64,000 bases of DNA from Blakeslea trispora (lineage: Eukaryota; Mucoromycota; Mucoromycetes; Mucorales; Choanephoraceae), in contig JAIWNE010000003.1 of the NCBI GenBank assembly GCA_025331445.1, forward strand, positions 124,001 to 188,000, in the 5' to 3' direction. Shown piece by piece: positions 10,346-20,520 of this stretch (within the stretch, counting starts at the first letter, position 1; each line of letters opens with the position of its first letter). The notes under the pieces were generated by a model. It did no database searches, was not told where the DNA came from, and was given only the letters and a program-made list of their open reading frames with translations. The translations under genes and the position numbers were made by a program.

Positions 10346-11504
10346 GACACTTGTAATAAAAAAAAAAAAGAAAAAGGTTTTTTTTTTTTCTTTCGCCTCT
10401 ACAAGTCCCCCATTTTTCATGTCTCTCTCTCTCTCTTAACTTCTTTCTCTCAGGTTAGCTGTCGCCCAGCCAAACAGGGTTAAAATAAATTTGCGAGGGG
10501 GTGATGTGTGACTTTGTTTGAAAGGTAAAAAATCATGTTGATTTGTTAGTCTCCGCTTATACTTGCACCTCTTTGAAGACAAAATAAGCTTGTTGCTTGA
10601 TTGTACTACTTTCCCCCTCCTTCTCATTCACTTATTCTCCTTCTAGATGCCTTTCAAAAAGATGCGGAGTATCATGAAAAGGGAGAGGAAAACGTGTCGT
10701 GATTTGCACACATGCTTTATGCGGGGCTTTCATTTGCTCGGACCTCTTTACCTATAGCTTATCATGGTTTCTCAGCCAATAGGATGAACAAGCAATTATG
10801 AGCGATAATAAGGGAAATGAAAAAGGGGGAGAGAGATAACTCACAAAACAGAAAACATACACACACACACACACAGTTTACTAGCTGTATAAGGAAGATG
10901 ACCCCTTTTTTTTTTAAGCATAAAAAAAAAAAGTATAAATACGTGATTGTTTTCTTTTCAATCTTTCCTTTCTCTCTTTCTATATATCTCTTGTTATGTT
11001 TCCTTTGACTGCCTGTCCTGCAACATGTGAATTATGTGGCTATTGGCTGCCTGAACATGAAGTAAGCTGACTTATAGGCATGAAATACAAAAAAAAAAAA
11101 CTAATCCTCCATAAAGGCATCCTGTCCCAGAAATGGCGTTCATCCTTCTCAGTGGCAATTAACACACGATAACGATGAAGAAGAAAGCACAAGCGATTTC
11201 ATCGATACTCTCTAGTCAACTATTATACCAGCAATCACCCTTTGTCTATAAACACACTCAATCATCTATCTAGTCTCATACGTATATACATTCACTTTCT
11301 ATTAAACATATTTACTTGTATATTCTCTCTTATTCCCAAAAAAGGGGGGTTCGTTATTGACATTTCAATAAACCGTTTGATGTCATTTTTTTCGCACACA
11401 CATATTTACCAAATTTGTAATGCTACATCCAAAGCCAATGCGTAGCTTAAATGACAACATGTCATTCACAAAATACATCATCAAGTGTATTTGTTTATTT
11501 ATTT
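10346..11504. other. Gene-free spacer
   Basis: Holds the uL29m upstream region, a short CA repeat at about 10859-10875 and several homopolymer runs. Short frames at 10436-10627, 10817-11008 and 11242-11445 are low-complexity and not accepted. A small minus-strand patch near 11110-11175 reads like HFWDRMPLWRIS but cannot be tied to a gene. Confidence 0.45.
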
Positions 11505-11993
11505 TTATGAAGAGTTTTCCTCTTTCCAATTAAGCCCATATCTCTCTTCGAATTCGCGACGAGTCAGTGTATCCTTCTTGCTCTCGATAATATCAAGCAA
11601 GGACTGTATCAGGTCGAGTGCGTATTGTTCAGCATCACCTTGAGTCTTGTAATGAGGGTAACCACGGTCCAGACGATTGTTACAGACCATCACACTTGCA
11701 GCCATTTCCAGTTCATCTTTCATTTTGTTCCATTTACCAATGGCCTCACAAAGGTACCTTTGGTTTTCTGGAAATCGTTTGTTTTTACTGGCTGGTAGTT
11801 CATACTCTATAGCTGAAAGCTGTGACTCATTCTCAGGCGAGTCATTACCTACTAACTTTGGCAAATAGCTGGGTGAAAAGGCAGAAGTGGTACGAATGAT
11901 GAATCGACGTAATTTATGAAGGTGCTTCAAGACAACATCTACTGGATACCATTCAAAGCCTTCCACAATCACTTCATTCCAATTGACATACAT
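11505..11993 (-). CDS. Unidentified 162-residue protein
   Basis: An open frame from ATG at 11993 (MYVNWNEVIVEGFEWYPVDV) to TAA at 11505. The frame extends 26 codons upstream, but that part is a Cys/Phe-rich translation of a poly-pyrimidine tract, so the inner ATG is preferred; a short 5' exon is also possible. The protein is soluble and charged, with YPVDVVLKHLHKLRRFI, YLPKLVGNDSPENES and a C-terminal helix-rich part (QSLLDIIESKKDTLTRREF, EERYGLNWKE). Codon use and amino-acid composition look like a real protein. I do not recognise the family. It lies 150 bp from the stop of the G-alpha gene on the same strand. Confidence 0.6.
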   Translation of the reverse strand: MYVNWNEVIVEGFEWYPVDVVLKHLHKLRRFIIRTTSAFSPSYLPKLVGNDSPENESQLSAIEYELPASKNKRFPENQRYLCEAIGKWNKMKDELEMAASVMVCNNRLDRGYPHYKTQGDAEQYALDLIQSLLDIIESKKDTLTRREFEERYGLNWKEENSS

Positions 11994-12142
11994 GAGATAA
12001 TATAAAGAAAAGAAAAAGAAGAAAAGAAAACAAAAGCAACAATGATGACTATTTATCTTAATTGTTGTCATAATGAAACCTGTATTAAATTAAGCTAATT
12101 AAAGAAGAAAGGGTAATGATACATTTGCAAAGTGAAAATCCC

Positions 12143-13433
12143 TTATAAAAGTCCAACATCTCGCAAGTTATTTTGAATGATAATGTCATTGACAGCAGCC
12201 ATAACAAAGCGAATCTGTTGTGTGTCTGTTGCACAAGTGAAATGGGTATAGATTTGCTTTGAATCAGATTGATTTAAGGATACAAATCTATTGAGAATAT
12301 AATCGCTGGCAGTTTCATATGTCTCTGGGCCTAATAGAGTGCCATAGGTTAGTCATGGGCTTGATAATTTCCTTTCTATATTACCATTGAAGTCTGGGAA
12401 GCTTTCTTTTAAAGGATATTTTGGCAACTTTTCTTTAAAGATGTCAATCTTGTTTAAAAAGAGAATGATAGATGTCTTGATAAACCAACGCGAATTACAT
12501 ATAGAGTCAAAAAGGGTCAATGCTTCTTGCATACGGTTCTGTCATGTAAGATAAATGAGTGATAAATGTCAGTAAAATAAACCAACCTGTACTTTACCAC
12601 TGTTTCATCTTCAATCAACACTTGGTCATACTCTGAGATGGCTACTAAAAAGATGATAGCTGTCACATACTCAAAACAATGGATCCATTTCTTGCGCTCA
12701 GATCGTTGACCACCCACATCGAACATGCGATAGGTCAAATCACCAATGACAAAAGTGGTTTCGGTGATACCAGTTGTCTTGACTCTTGAACGCAATACAT
12801 CTTGATCTGTTGGTAGATAATTGGCATCGCCTATTCTATCGATCGAATCAAAGTAACTGGAATAGACAGAAATCAGCTAGAGAAAAATGAACTTGAGATA
12901 GAACCAAACTTACTATTTAGCCGAGTCATTCAATTGATATTCACGGCTTCTATCAAACACACTCTGCAGGTTCTCATCCTTCCACAAAGCCTTTAATGCT
13001 TGATTGACTTCCAAAGGTAATGCTTCCTGTTCGATTTGAGAGGGTAAATCAAGGATGATTCGGCTATGGTTTTTGTTTTGAGGAGAGGTAAATGTGATTC
13101 CCATGTTATCCATGGCCTCAATAATCACCCGCATGGACTGGACAGTGTTGGAGAAGATGATTTCTTTAAAGGCCTCTCGCTCATCACGTGAATAACCACC
13201 ATCATGTATTAGTTTCATTTGTTTCAATATAGTGGATTTTCCAGATTCACCAGCACCTTATTTTAAATGTATATAAGTGGATTGAATCGCATGGTTGATC
13301 AGGTCAATTTCTTACCCAACAGTAACATCTTTACTTCCTTTTTGGAATTGAGTGCATCTCTCTTTAATTGATTTTCAATCTCTTCATTACGAGCTTTTCC
13401 ATCTGGTTCTTCACTTGACTGACAACAGCCCAT
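12143..13433 (-). CDS. Heterotrimeric G-protein alpha subunit (copy 1)
   Basis: Starts [12 protein letters not shown], with Gly2 for myristoylation and Cys3/Cys4 for palmitoylation, so it should sit on the inner plasma membrane. Exon 1 is 13316-13433. The P-loop GAGESGKST is split by the first intron exactly after LLLG. Further GTPase motifs are SRVKTTGI (switch I with its Arg), [17 protein letters not shown] (G3 with catalytic Gln), LNKIDIF (NKxD, G4) and TCATDT (G5). The C-terminus is NNLRDVGLL and lacks the pertussis-toxin Cys. At the exon join near 12536/12598, donor GTG|GTAAAG gives EDETVNRMQEAL. It couples receptors to cAMP or MAPK pathways; the receptor is unknown. Copy 2 is 31 kb away. 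Confidence 0.96.
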
Positions 13434-13473
13434 TTTGTTTACTTATTTAAAGAAAAGAAAAACAAAAAAGAAG

Positions 13474-13514
<41 letters not shown>

Positions 13515-15133
13515 AGGGAAATCAACCTGTTTTAATTACTGTTTACAATCATCTGTATAGTTCCTCTTATTCTCCTGAAGAAATCCTCTTTTCAGTGTTT
13601 TCTCCTTCACCCTTTTACTTCTTACTCCTTATAGTTTGTACTCTCTCATAGCCTTCAATTGTAGCTCTAACCTTTTTTGTCTATTTATCAAATTCTTTTG
13701 TTTCTCTTCTTACTGTTTTGTCTTTTTTGTGTGTCTCTAGAAACCATCTCAATGAGACACTGCTTATACTTTGGTGGCCCAAAGAAAGAGAAACAAAGAG
13801 AGAAAATAAGCACTAAAGAGTGAGGGAAAATAAAAAAAAAAGTCAGGAGTAAGTCTTATTTGAATCACAACACTGAAACTCGTTTTTTTTTCTCTCTCTC
13901 TCTCTATTGCGTTCCACAAAGGAGAGAATAACATGTCTCTTGACTGGGACTAGAAAAGAAAAGGAGGACGATCAAAAAAAGAAAAAGCTGCAAGTTTTCA
14001 TGTTTATTTAGATCTTTCTTTTACTTAAAAAAAAATAGACAGTCTTTGAGACAATGATGCATTTCAGGGTTATTTTGAAAAAGAGAATACAGTAAACTCA
14101 TGGATCAGGCCAAAGATGCCACATAATAAAGAGGACTAGACTTGCTTATACAGGCTATGATGGCAAGAAACAAATAGATAAATGCGTATTATTTCTTCAT
14201 ACTTGCGCATTAAGAAAAGGTTTACATTCAAAAGAAACTCGGCTTAAATGTCAACAGAAAGGATGTATAAAATGGCTCATTCAAGCAAAAGAAAAAAAGT
14301 ATAAACAGACCACATTATTTTTCTAGCAATCTCATGCATTAACAAGCACAAACCAATCCTTGATTGACTGCGCATTAAAATCTTTCGGTTTGGTTATTCC
14401 CCTTCAAAGATTCTATAAACTAACACATAGTAGAATAAATGAAAACACGAGCGAATGGCAAGTAAAGTAAAATAGGTCAACCATCATATCATACACACAC
14501 GTTTTTTTCTTTCTTAAAAGATGAATTTAAGCGTGACACAATCTGAGCAGAAATTATCCCAAATAAGAGGTAGAAAAAAGATAAAAAAGAATAAGCATAC
14601 ACCAAAAAGAGTAAGAGGCAAAGTTTAGTCTGAGAAAATAAAGAGCACTTTCTATTTTAGTTTTCTGATACAAGTCCAATACTTTGTGAACAGACTCATA
14701 GCCAATAACAAAATGGTAATTTATACTAAAAAATAAAAATCTGCACTTTGCCATGTTGGTCAATCTACTCAATAGAGAAGAATGGAAAACTATGACATGA
14801 TCTTTCTCATTCCATCCCCGTTTTTTTTTGCTTCTTCTTTAGCTATGGTTGCTCAGCACATCTCTACGCATATTGTTTTAACCTGTAGAAATCAGAAAAA
14901 AACAAAGAGAGCCTTTTTTTTTTTTTTTTTCTTAAAGGAAAAAACTCCGTACAAGCATTGAGTGTGTATCTATCGTTTTAGGGTTAGAACAGATTCATGA
15001 TGTCATGATACACATCCAAGACAAATCGTTTTTTTTTTTTTACTATAAAAAAAGGGCCTTGTTTATATTATAATAAGATATCTTTCTCTCTTATTTTACT
15101 TTAGATTTTCTTTTTTATAATCATTTACATAAT
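13434..15133. other. Gene-free spacer upstream of G-alpha 1
   Basis: Contains a GA repeat at about 13481-13508 in the likely 5' leader of the G-alpha gene, a CT repeat near 13890-13905 and many A/T runs. The minus-strand frame at 14554-14772 is hydrophobic and low-complexity and not accepted. Confidence 0.45.
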
Positions 15134-15361
15134 ATGGCATCTTTACATTCAAAAGTCTCTGTCAACTTAAACAATCAGGATACAGTAACAACATCCATGT
15201 CAAGAGAAGATTTATTAACACTTGCTCAAAATGAATACGCACGACAATTACGCAAGTTTACTGAAGCACAGCTAAAGAAAAAGGTGCCCTGTTACACTGA
15301 AAAGCGTAAGATGGGCATCGATACAATTTCTGCCTTGAAAGCAACACAGCAACAGCAATAA
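15134..15361 (+). CDS. Possible small protein, 75 residues
   Basis: A single-exon frame MASLHSKVSVNLNN ... ALKATQQQQ. It is hydrophilic and helix-prone in the middle (SREDLLTLAQNEYARQLRKF, TEAQLKKKVPCY). The ATG follows a pyrimidine/T-rich leader, and ACTATAAAAAAAGGG lies about 95 bp upstream as a possible TATA element. AT content inside the frame is lower than in the flanks. I recognise no family. It may be a genuine small protein or a chance ORF in an otherwise empty 3-kb stretch. Confidence 0.45.
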   Translation: MASLHSKVSVNLNNQDTVTTSMSREDLLTLAQNEYARQLRKFTEAQLKKKVPCYTEKRKMGIDTISALKATQQQQ

Positions 15362-16506
15362 CGCTTGTCTAGTTCACTTTTTTGTGTCTATTAAGGCCAG
15401 ACATAAGAAATTTTATTTTGTGCATTTTACTACCTAATACGAAATCAAATACCACATCAACTCATTTGTAAAGGATAATATATCCTTTTTTTTTTTTTCT
15501 TGAGAAAAAAATGAAGAGCGGATAGTCAAACCCTCTCCTTTTTTTTTTCCTCTCTTCTTCAAGAATGGTTAGAGACCACACAGTTTGTAAAGAAAAAGAA
15601 GAAAAAAAACACTTTTTACCTGTAAATACATTTCGTTTTAATAATATTTTTTTTTCTTTTTAATCATATAAAAAATAAATAAATAAATAAAATTTCAAGT
15701 AAATTTGTTTTTCACATTCTAAATACGATGGATCTTCTGCCAATCAGCATGTGATCACACAAGTATGAATTGACAGATAAAATTAAAAAATAATAAAAAA
15801 GAAAATCACCACTTTAAAAACTAATCAAGCTATTCAGTATAAATAACGCTTAATCTTGTTTAATGATCCAACATGTACCAAATTTGATGTATTTTAGAAA
15901 TGATGAAAACATGAATTCAAATGCACCCTCTTAAGCTTTGAGCAGCAATAATAAACAGATATGCAGACAAGTCAAAAGAATGCTTTACTTTGTACCATAA
16001 ATTAATTCTTATTAACTGTCTTTAAACCCAATATTCTGAACCACTTGAAAGATCGACTTTACTAGTTTAATTTATAGAGCTGAGTTAAATTGTCTTTTTT
16101 AGCTTTGCTTTTTTTTTGCGTGTGTAGCAATGCTTTTTAGAAGCAGTAGCATATAAATCTAGAACAGCGTATATCTTTTGTGCGGTCCTGGTATGTTAAT
16201 TTATTGAATACAAAAGCAGTTGTCTGTCAGGCATAATTCTTTTTTTTTTCTCAAATTGTATTTAAAAAAAAAGCTATCTTATGAATTCATTGATCCAGAA
16301 CGATAGATTTGCTTTTCTTGAGATACAAAAAAAAAAGTAAGCTTTGGCTGTTGAATAAAATTGTATGTTTTCTATGATCTTTTCACGTTGCACATTACAC
16401 ATATGTTGCAAGCAATGTAATTTTTTTTCGCTTTTCTTTTTCTCTCTTTTTTGCTTAGTTAAAAAGTGACCCCCTTCTTATCTCTCTTTTTTTTTTTTAA
16501 ATATTG
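15362..16506. other. Gene-free AT-rich spacer
   Basis: Very AT-rich, with many runs of T or A longer than 8 bases. It holds the RhoGAP upstream region. No RNA gene or repeat family member seen. Confidence 0.45.
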
Positions 16507-17356
16507 ATGTCTACCCTTGATGCAGCAAATTCACAAAAAATTTTATTCACTTGGTGGAAAAAGGTGAAGCTGCAGAATGTAGGATTGTACGATACAATTA
16601 GAGCAGGTAAAATAATAACAAAATAGCATATAAACACAAATTGACCAAGTCAAATCAATAGAGAGAGCTGTTTTTGGTGTTGCTTTGACAGAGTCATTGT
16701 ATTATGCTCACTCGTCCATCACTTATAACGATACAACCGGTGCAACCTGTAATGGCATCCTTCCTATTATCGTTGCAAAATGTGGAGCCCTTTTGAAGGA
16801 TAAAGGTACACTGGATAAATGATTCTTTTTTAAATGTTATAAATTTGTGTCACATAGACTAAAAAGCTAAAAAAAAAATGGATAGCACTATCGACAGAAG
16901 GTATCTTTCGTATATCGGGCAATGCCAAACGTATTGCAACACTTCGATCCATATTTGATGCATCTGAAGATGACTATGGAATAGCACTTGGATGGGAAGG
17001 CTATACAGTACATGATGCCTCTAATTTGATGCGACGTTATTTGAACCAACTGCCTGAACCAGTGATCAATTTGGAATGTCAAGCTTCATTCAAAGCTACG
17101 TTAGGTAATTCAAGTACTCGAAATTGAATCTACTTTAAGCTCAATCCTTCTTTTTGTATATCCAAGATGTACCCTTTCCTACTCTGGAAGCCAAAGTGAA
17201 CGCATTTCAGCGTCTGATTCACCAATTGCCACTTGTGCATCAATTCCTTTTACTCTATTTGCTAGACCTGTTGTATTTGTTTTCTCTTCATGCAAGCATA
17301 ACTCGTATGGACCTATCATCACTTGCTACAGCATTTGCGCCTGTAAGTTTATTTGT

Positions 17357-17429
<73 letters not shown>

Positions 17430-17952
17430 GAATGTGTATGTGTTTACATGATAATGTTAGGTTATCTTTTCCGATCCTAAGGATGGTCTCAATTTGGCAA
17501 GATACAAGGATTTTCAGCGAGTTTTGGAATTTTTGATTGTTCACCAAGACAAGTTTTGTATACCACGCATATCTGCTGACGGTGCATTTTGTTCATTCAG
17601 TGAGACTTCTCATTACTCAAGTGACGCATGTATGTAAGTTGACATGACATCGAATGTATCAAGACTAACCTCTATACTGTATAAAAGACGATGATGTGCA
17701 GCAAAAAAGCAAAGGTCCTCAACTAGAATACACCCACTCTCCAACCGTCACTGATCTGTCCAATAAAATCATGAGCAAAACTCTAAAAAGATCCAATACT
17801 GCGCCTAGTCATCATTGTAAGTGAATCAGGGAACAACAAACAAACACAGTATGTCTCAAACTTTTCCTGTTTTTACAGCTACCTTATCCCGTTCTTCAGG
17901 AAACTGGAAGTCCATAAAAATGGTTGGTAAAAACCAAGTAGAAACACTCTGA
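16507..17952 (+). CDS. RhoGAP-domain protein (Sac7/Bag7-like)
   Basis: Starts MSTLDAANSQKIFFTWWKK. The family signature follows: VFGVALTESLYYAHSS, GILPIIVAKCGALLKD, then TEGIFRISGNAKRI with the catalytic arginine finger in GIFRISG, then LMRRYLNQLPEPVI and LSSLATAFAP. This arrangement is typical of the Sac7/Bag7 group, which accelerates GTP hydrolysis on Rho1 and so tunes cell-wall and actin signalling. There are several short introns. The one after AFAP contains a (TA)n(GA)n microsatellite. The acceptor ATGGATAG|CACTATCG restores KALSTEGIFR. The C-terminus is Ser/Thr/Lys-rich (SKTLKRSNTAPSHHSTLSRS) and ends NQVETL. It is shorter than yeast Sac7 and lacks a long N-terminal extension. Confidence 0.9.
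17359..17424. repeat. Compound (TA)n(GA)n microsatellite in a RhoGAP intron
   Basis: About 30 bases of TA repeats followed directly by about 34 bases of GA repeats, within the intron after AFAP. Likely length-variable between strains. Confidence 0.9.
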
Positions 17953-18802
17953 AATTTCTCAAGGGTGACATGATCACGCTCTTTTTTTCTCTCTCTCTCT
18001 CTAAAGGGTCCTTTTGGAATCTGTCGTTTTATTTGTCATAATGTACCACTTTATCCTTTCATTCCAAAACAACTGCGCGGGATATGTTAATAGAGAAAGA
18101 AACCTATCTTTTCTATGTCTTTTTTTTTCTCCTTTATGTATAGCTAATTCATCTTGATCTACTCTCGAAATCGAAAATTTCTCCCAAAGAAACAAAATAA
18201 ACCATAGAGAACCCTTGAAGCGCGAATTACTGCATTGGGATATCCTTACTTAAATTTCCGTCTCTTCCCAAATGTTCTCATGAAAAAAAAAATAGTGAAA
18301 AGGAAACACCAGAACAAATCAATAATAAACATACCATTTGAAAATTATAAAAAAAAAATCACATTTGCCTCCGCTATAAAAAAAAAAGAAAATCAAGAAA
18401 CATGGCCTTTACAGTTGAAGAATAGAGAAAAAGAAAAGAAAAAAAAATCCATATAATTTCATATCAAGTGGAACCCACTTAGAAACAAAAATCATATGAT
18501 GTGTGAGTCCAAGCTAAAATGTAGTTTACAAGTTTGGCATAAATTATACCTAGCTGACCCAATAGTATGGAATTTGTGCGTATGTGTGTGTAAAAATCAA
18601 AACAAAAAAGAAATCCTACAATTGGATGTGGTAGCAGGCGGGGTATCACAGACTTTATGCCTTTTTTCACTTTTTTCCCATTGTACCTTTGATCTGTTTT
18701 GTCAATGTGTTACAAGACATCTCCACACGATAGTTGGGAGTATAAATACAGCTAAAGTTCGTTCATATTTTGATGTGTATCTCTTTACTCTTCATAAATT
18801 AA
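17953..18802. other. Gene-free spacer / sugar transporter promoter
   Basis: 850 bases between RhoGAP and the transporter. Frames in this stretch are low-complexity. The right end carries the TATA box listed separately. Confidence 0.5.
18741..18748 (+). promoter_or_regulatory. TATA box of the sugar transporter
   Basis: TATAAATA, 62 bases before the ATG at 18803, preceded by GGGAG. The spacing fits a short leader of a strongly expressed gene. Confidence 0.6.
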
Positions 18803-20397
18803 ATGGGTAATTCCTTACAACTTTACATAGTCTGTGGTTTTGCTGCCATTGGTGGTTTCTGTTTCGGTTATGATACAGGTGTCATTTCTGGTGTCTTGAC
18901 CATGCCTCACTTCATCAGTGTCATGACTGGTGGTGCAGAATTCCTTCGAGCTATTCAAACCTCAGTTATTACAGGTTTGCTTTTGGCTGGTTGTTTTGTT
19001 GGCTCTCTTATTGCTGGTAAGCCATTATGTTTATAAGAAAAGGGGCTGTTCATGCTTAAATTCCATCTATCATAGGTCAATTATGTGAGAGATTATCTCG
19101 TAAATACACAATTATTATCGCCTCTGCTGTCTTTATTCTTGGTGCTGGTCTTCAGACAGGTGCTCACAACTACGATATGATGATTGCCGGTCGTTTTGTT
19201 GCCGGTCTCGGTGTTGGTTCTCTTTCCATGGCTGTTCCTCTTTACTTGTCTGAATTAGCTCCCAAGGAAATCCGTGGTCGTCTTATTTCCCTTCAACAAT
19301 TGATGATTACCATTGGTATCATGGTTGCTTTCTGGGTTGGCGCTGGTACACAATACCTTGATTCGAATGCCTCTTGGCAAATTCCTCTTGGTATCCAAAT
19401 TGTCCCTGCTGCCGTCTTGCTTGTAGGTGCCATGTTCCTTCCCTTCTCACCTCGTTGGTTGGTCAACAAAGGACGTAACGAAGAAGCCTTGGGCGTGCTT
19501 GCTCGTCTTCACTCCAATGGTGATAAAACTGCTCCTCACGTCGTTGCCGAATACGAAGAAATTGTCGCTCAAGTTGAACATGAACGTACTGTCTCTGTCT
19601 CTAGCTACCTCGAATTGTTCAAGGGAAATCTCTTGAGACGTCTTATTTTGGGTGTTGTTATTCAAATTTTCCAACAATTCACTGGTATCAACTCTATCAT
19701 GTACTATGCTCCTGTCATTTTCCAACAAGCTGGTGTTCCTGGTAGAGCTTCTGCCTTGATTGCCTCTGGCGTCAATGGTGTTCTCAACGTACTCTCAACT
19801 ATCCCACCAATCCTTTTCTTGGATCGTCTTGGCCGTCGTGTCGTCTTGATTTCCGGTGCTCTCATTATGGGTACTGCCATGTTGCTTTGTGGTATTGTTA
19901 TGGCTGCAACTGCCCGTGTCTTCCAGAACGAAACCAGTGGTCAAATGGAAGTTGATATGTCTGGTAACCGAAGTGCCTCTTATTTCTGTATTGTCATGAT
20001 CTACTTCTTCGTTGCAGGTTTTGCTTACTCTTGGGGTCCTTGTGGTTGGGTCTACCCTGCCGAAATTTACCCTCTTTCTATCCGTGCCAAGGGTACTTCT
20101 ATCACAACAGCTGCTAACTGGCTTATGAACTTCATCATTTCTCTTTTCGTCCCTATCATGCTTACCACCATCACATGGGGTACTTACATTTTCTTTGGTG
20201 CATGCTGTATGGTCATGGCTGTCTGTGTCTTCTTGTTCTATCCTGAAACCAAGGGTAGATCTCTTGAAGAAATGGACATGGTCTTCTCTGGTCACATTCT
20301 TGCTTACAAGGACATCAAGAAGGCTGATCGTGATTTCAACGAGAAGCGTGAGCGCGAGAAGGAGAATCAATATGATAACAAGACTGAAGAAGTCTAA
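18803..20397 (+). CDS. MFS sugar (hexose-type) transporter
   Basis: Two exons (18803-19016, 19076-20397) encode 511 residues, the usual size for the sugar porter family. Twelve hydrophobic segments are visible. Family signatures include GYDTGVISGVL in TM1, GRFVAGLGVGSLSMAVPLYL, SELAPKEIRGRL, SPRWLVNKGR, QQFTGINSIMYY in TM7, DRLGRRVVL, WVYPAEIYPLSIRAKG and PETKGRSLEEMD. The C-terminal tail is highly charged (DRDFNEKREREKENQ). Codons end mostly in C or T and differ from the AT-rich neighbours, which suggests strong expression. The substrate is probably a hexose taken up by proton symport, but quinate or polyol transport cannot be excluded by sequence reading. Confidence 0.94.
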
Positions 20398-20520
20398 GTG
20401 AGAGGCAAAAAAAAAGGCAACCCAATCACAAAATACCAGTCTTTCTTTTTCTATCTTATTCTATTTTACTATTTACTTCTTTCTTTACTTAATAATAAAA
20501 CCATAATTAATTAAATACAA

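Noticed and set aside
17326..17547. Minus-strand ORF with SLSLSL/IYIYIY
   Set aside because: Translation of the TA/GA microsatellite.
19795..20370. Minus-strand 191-codon ORF
   Set aside because: Shadow of the strongly codon-biased sugar transporter exon.
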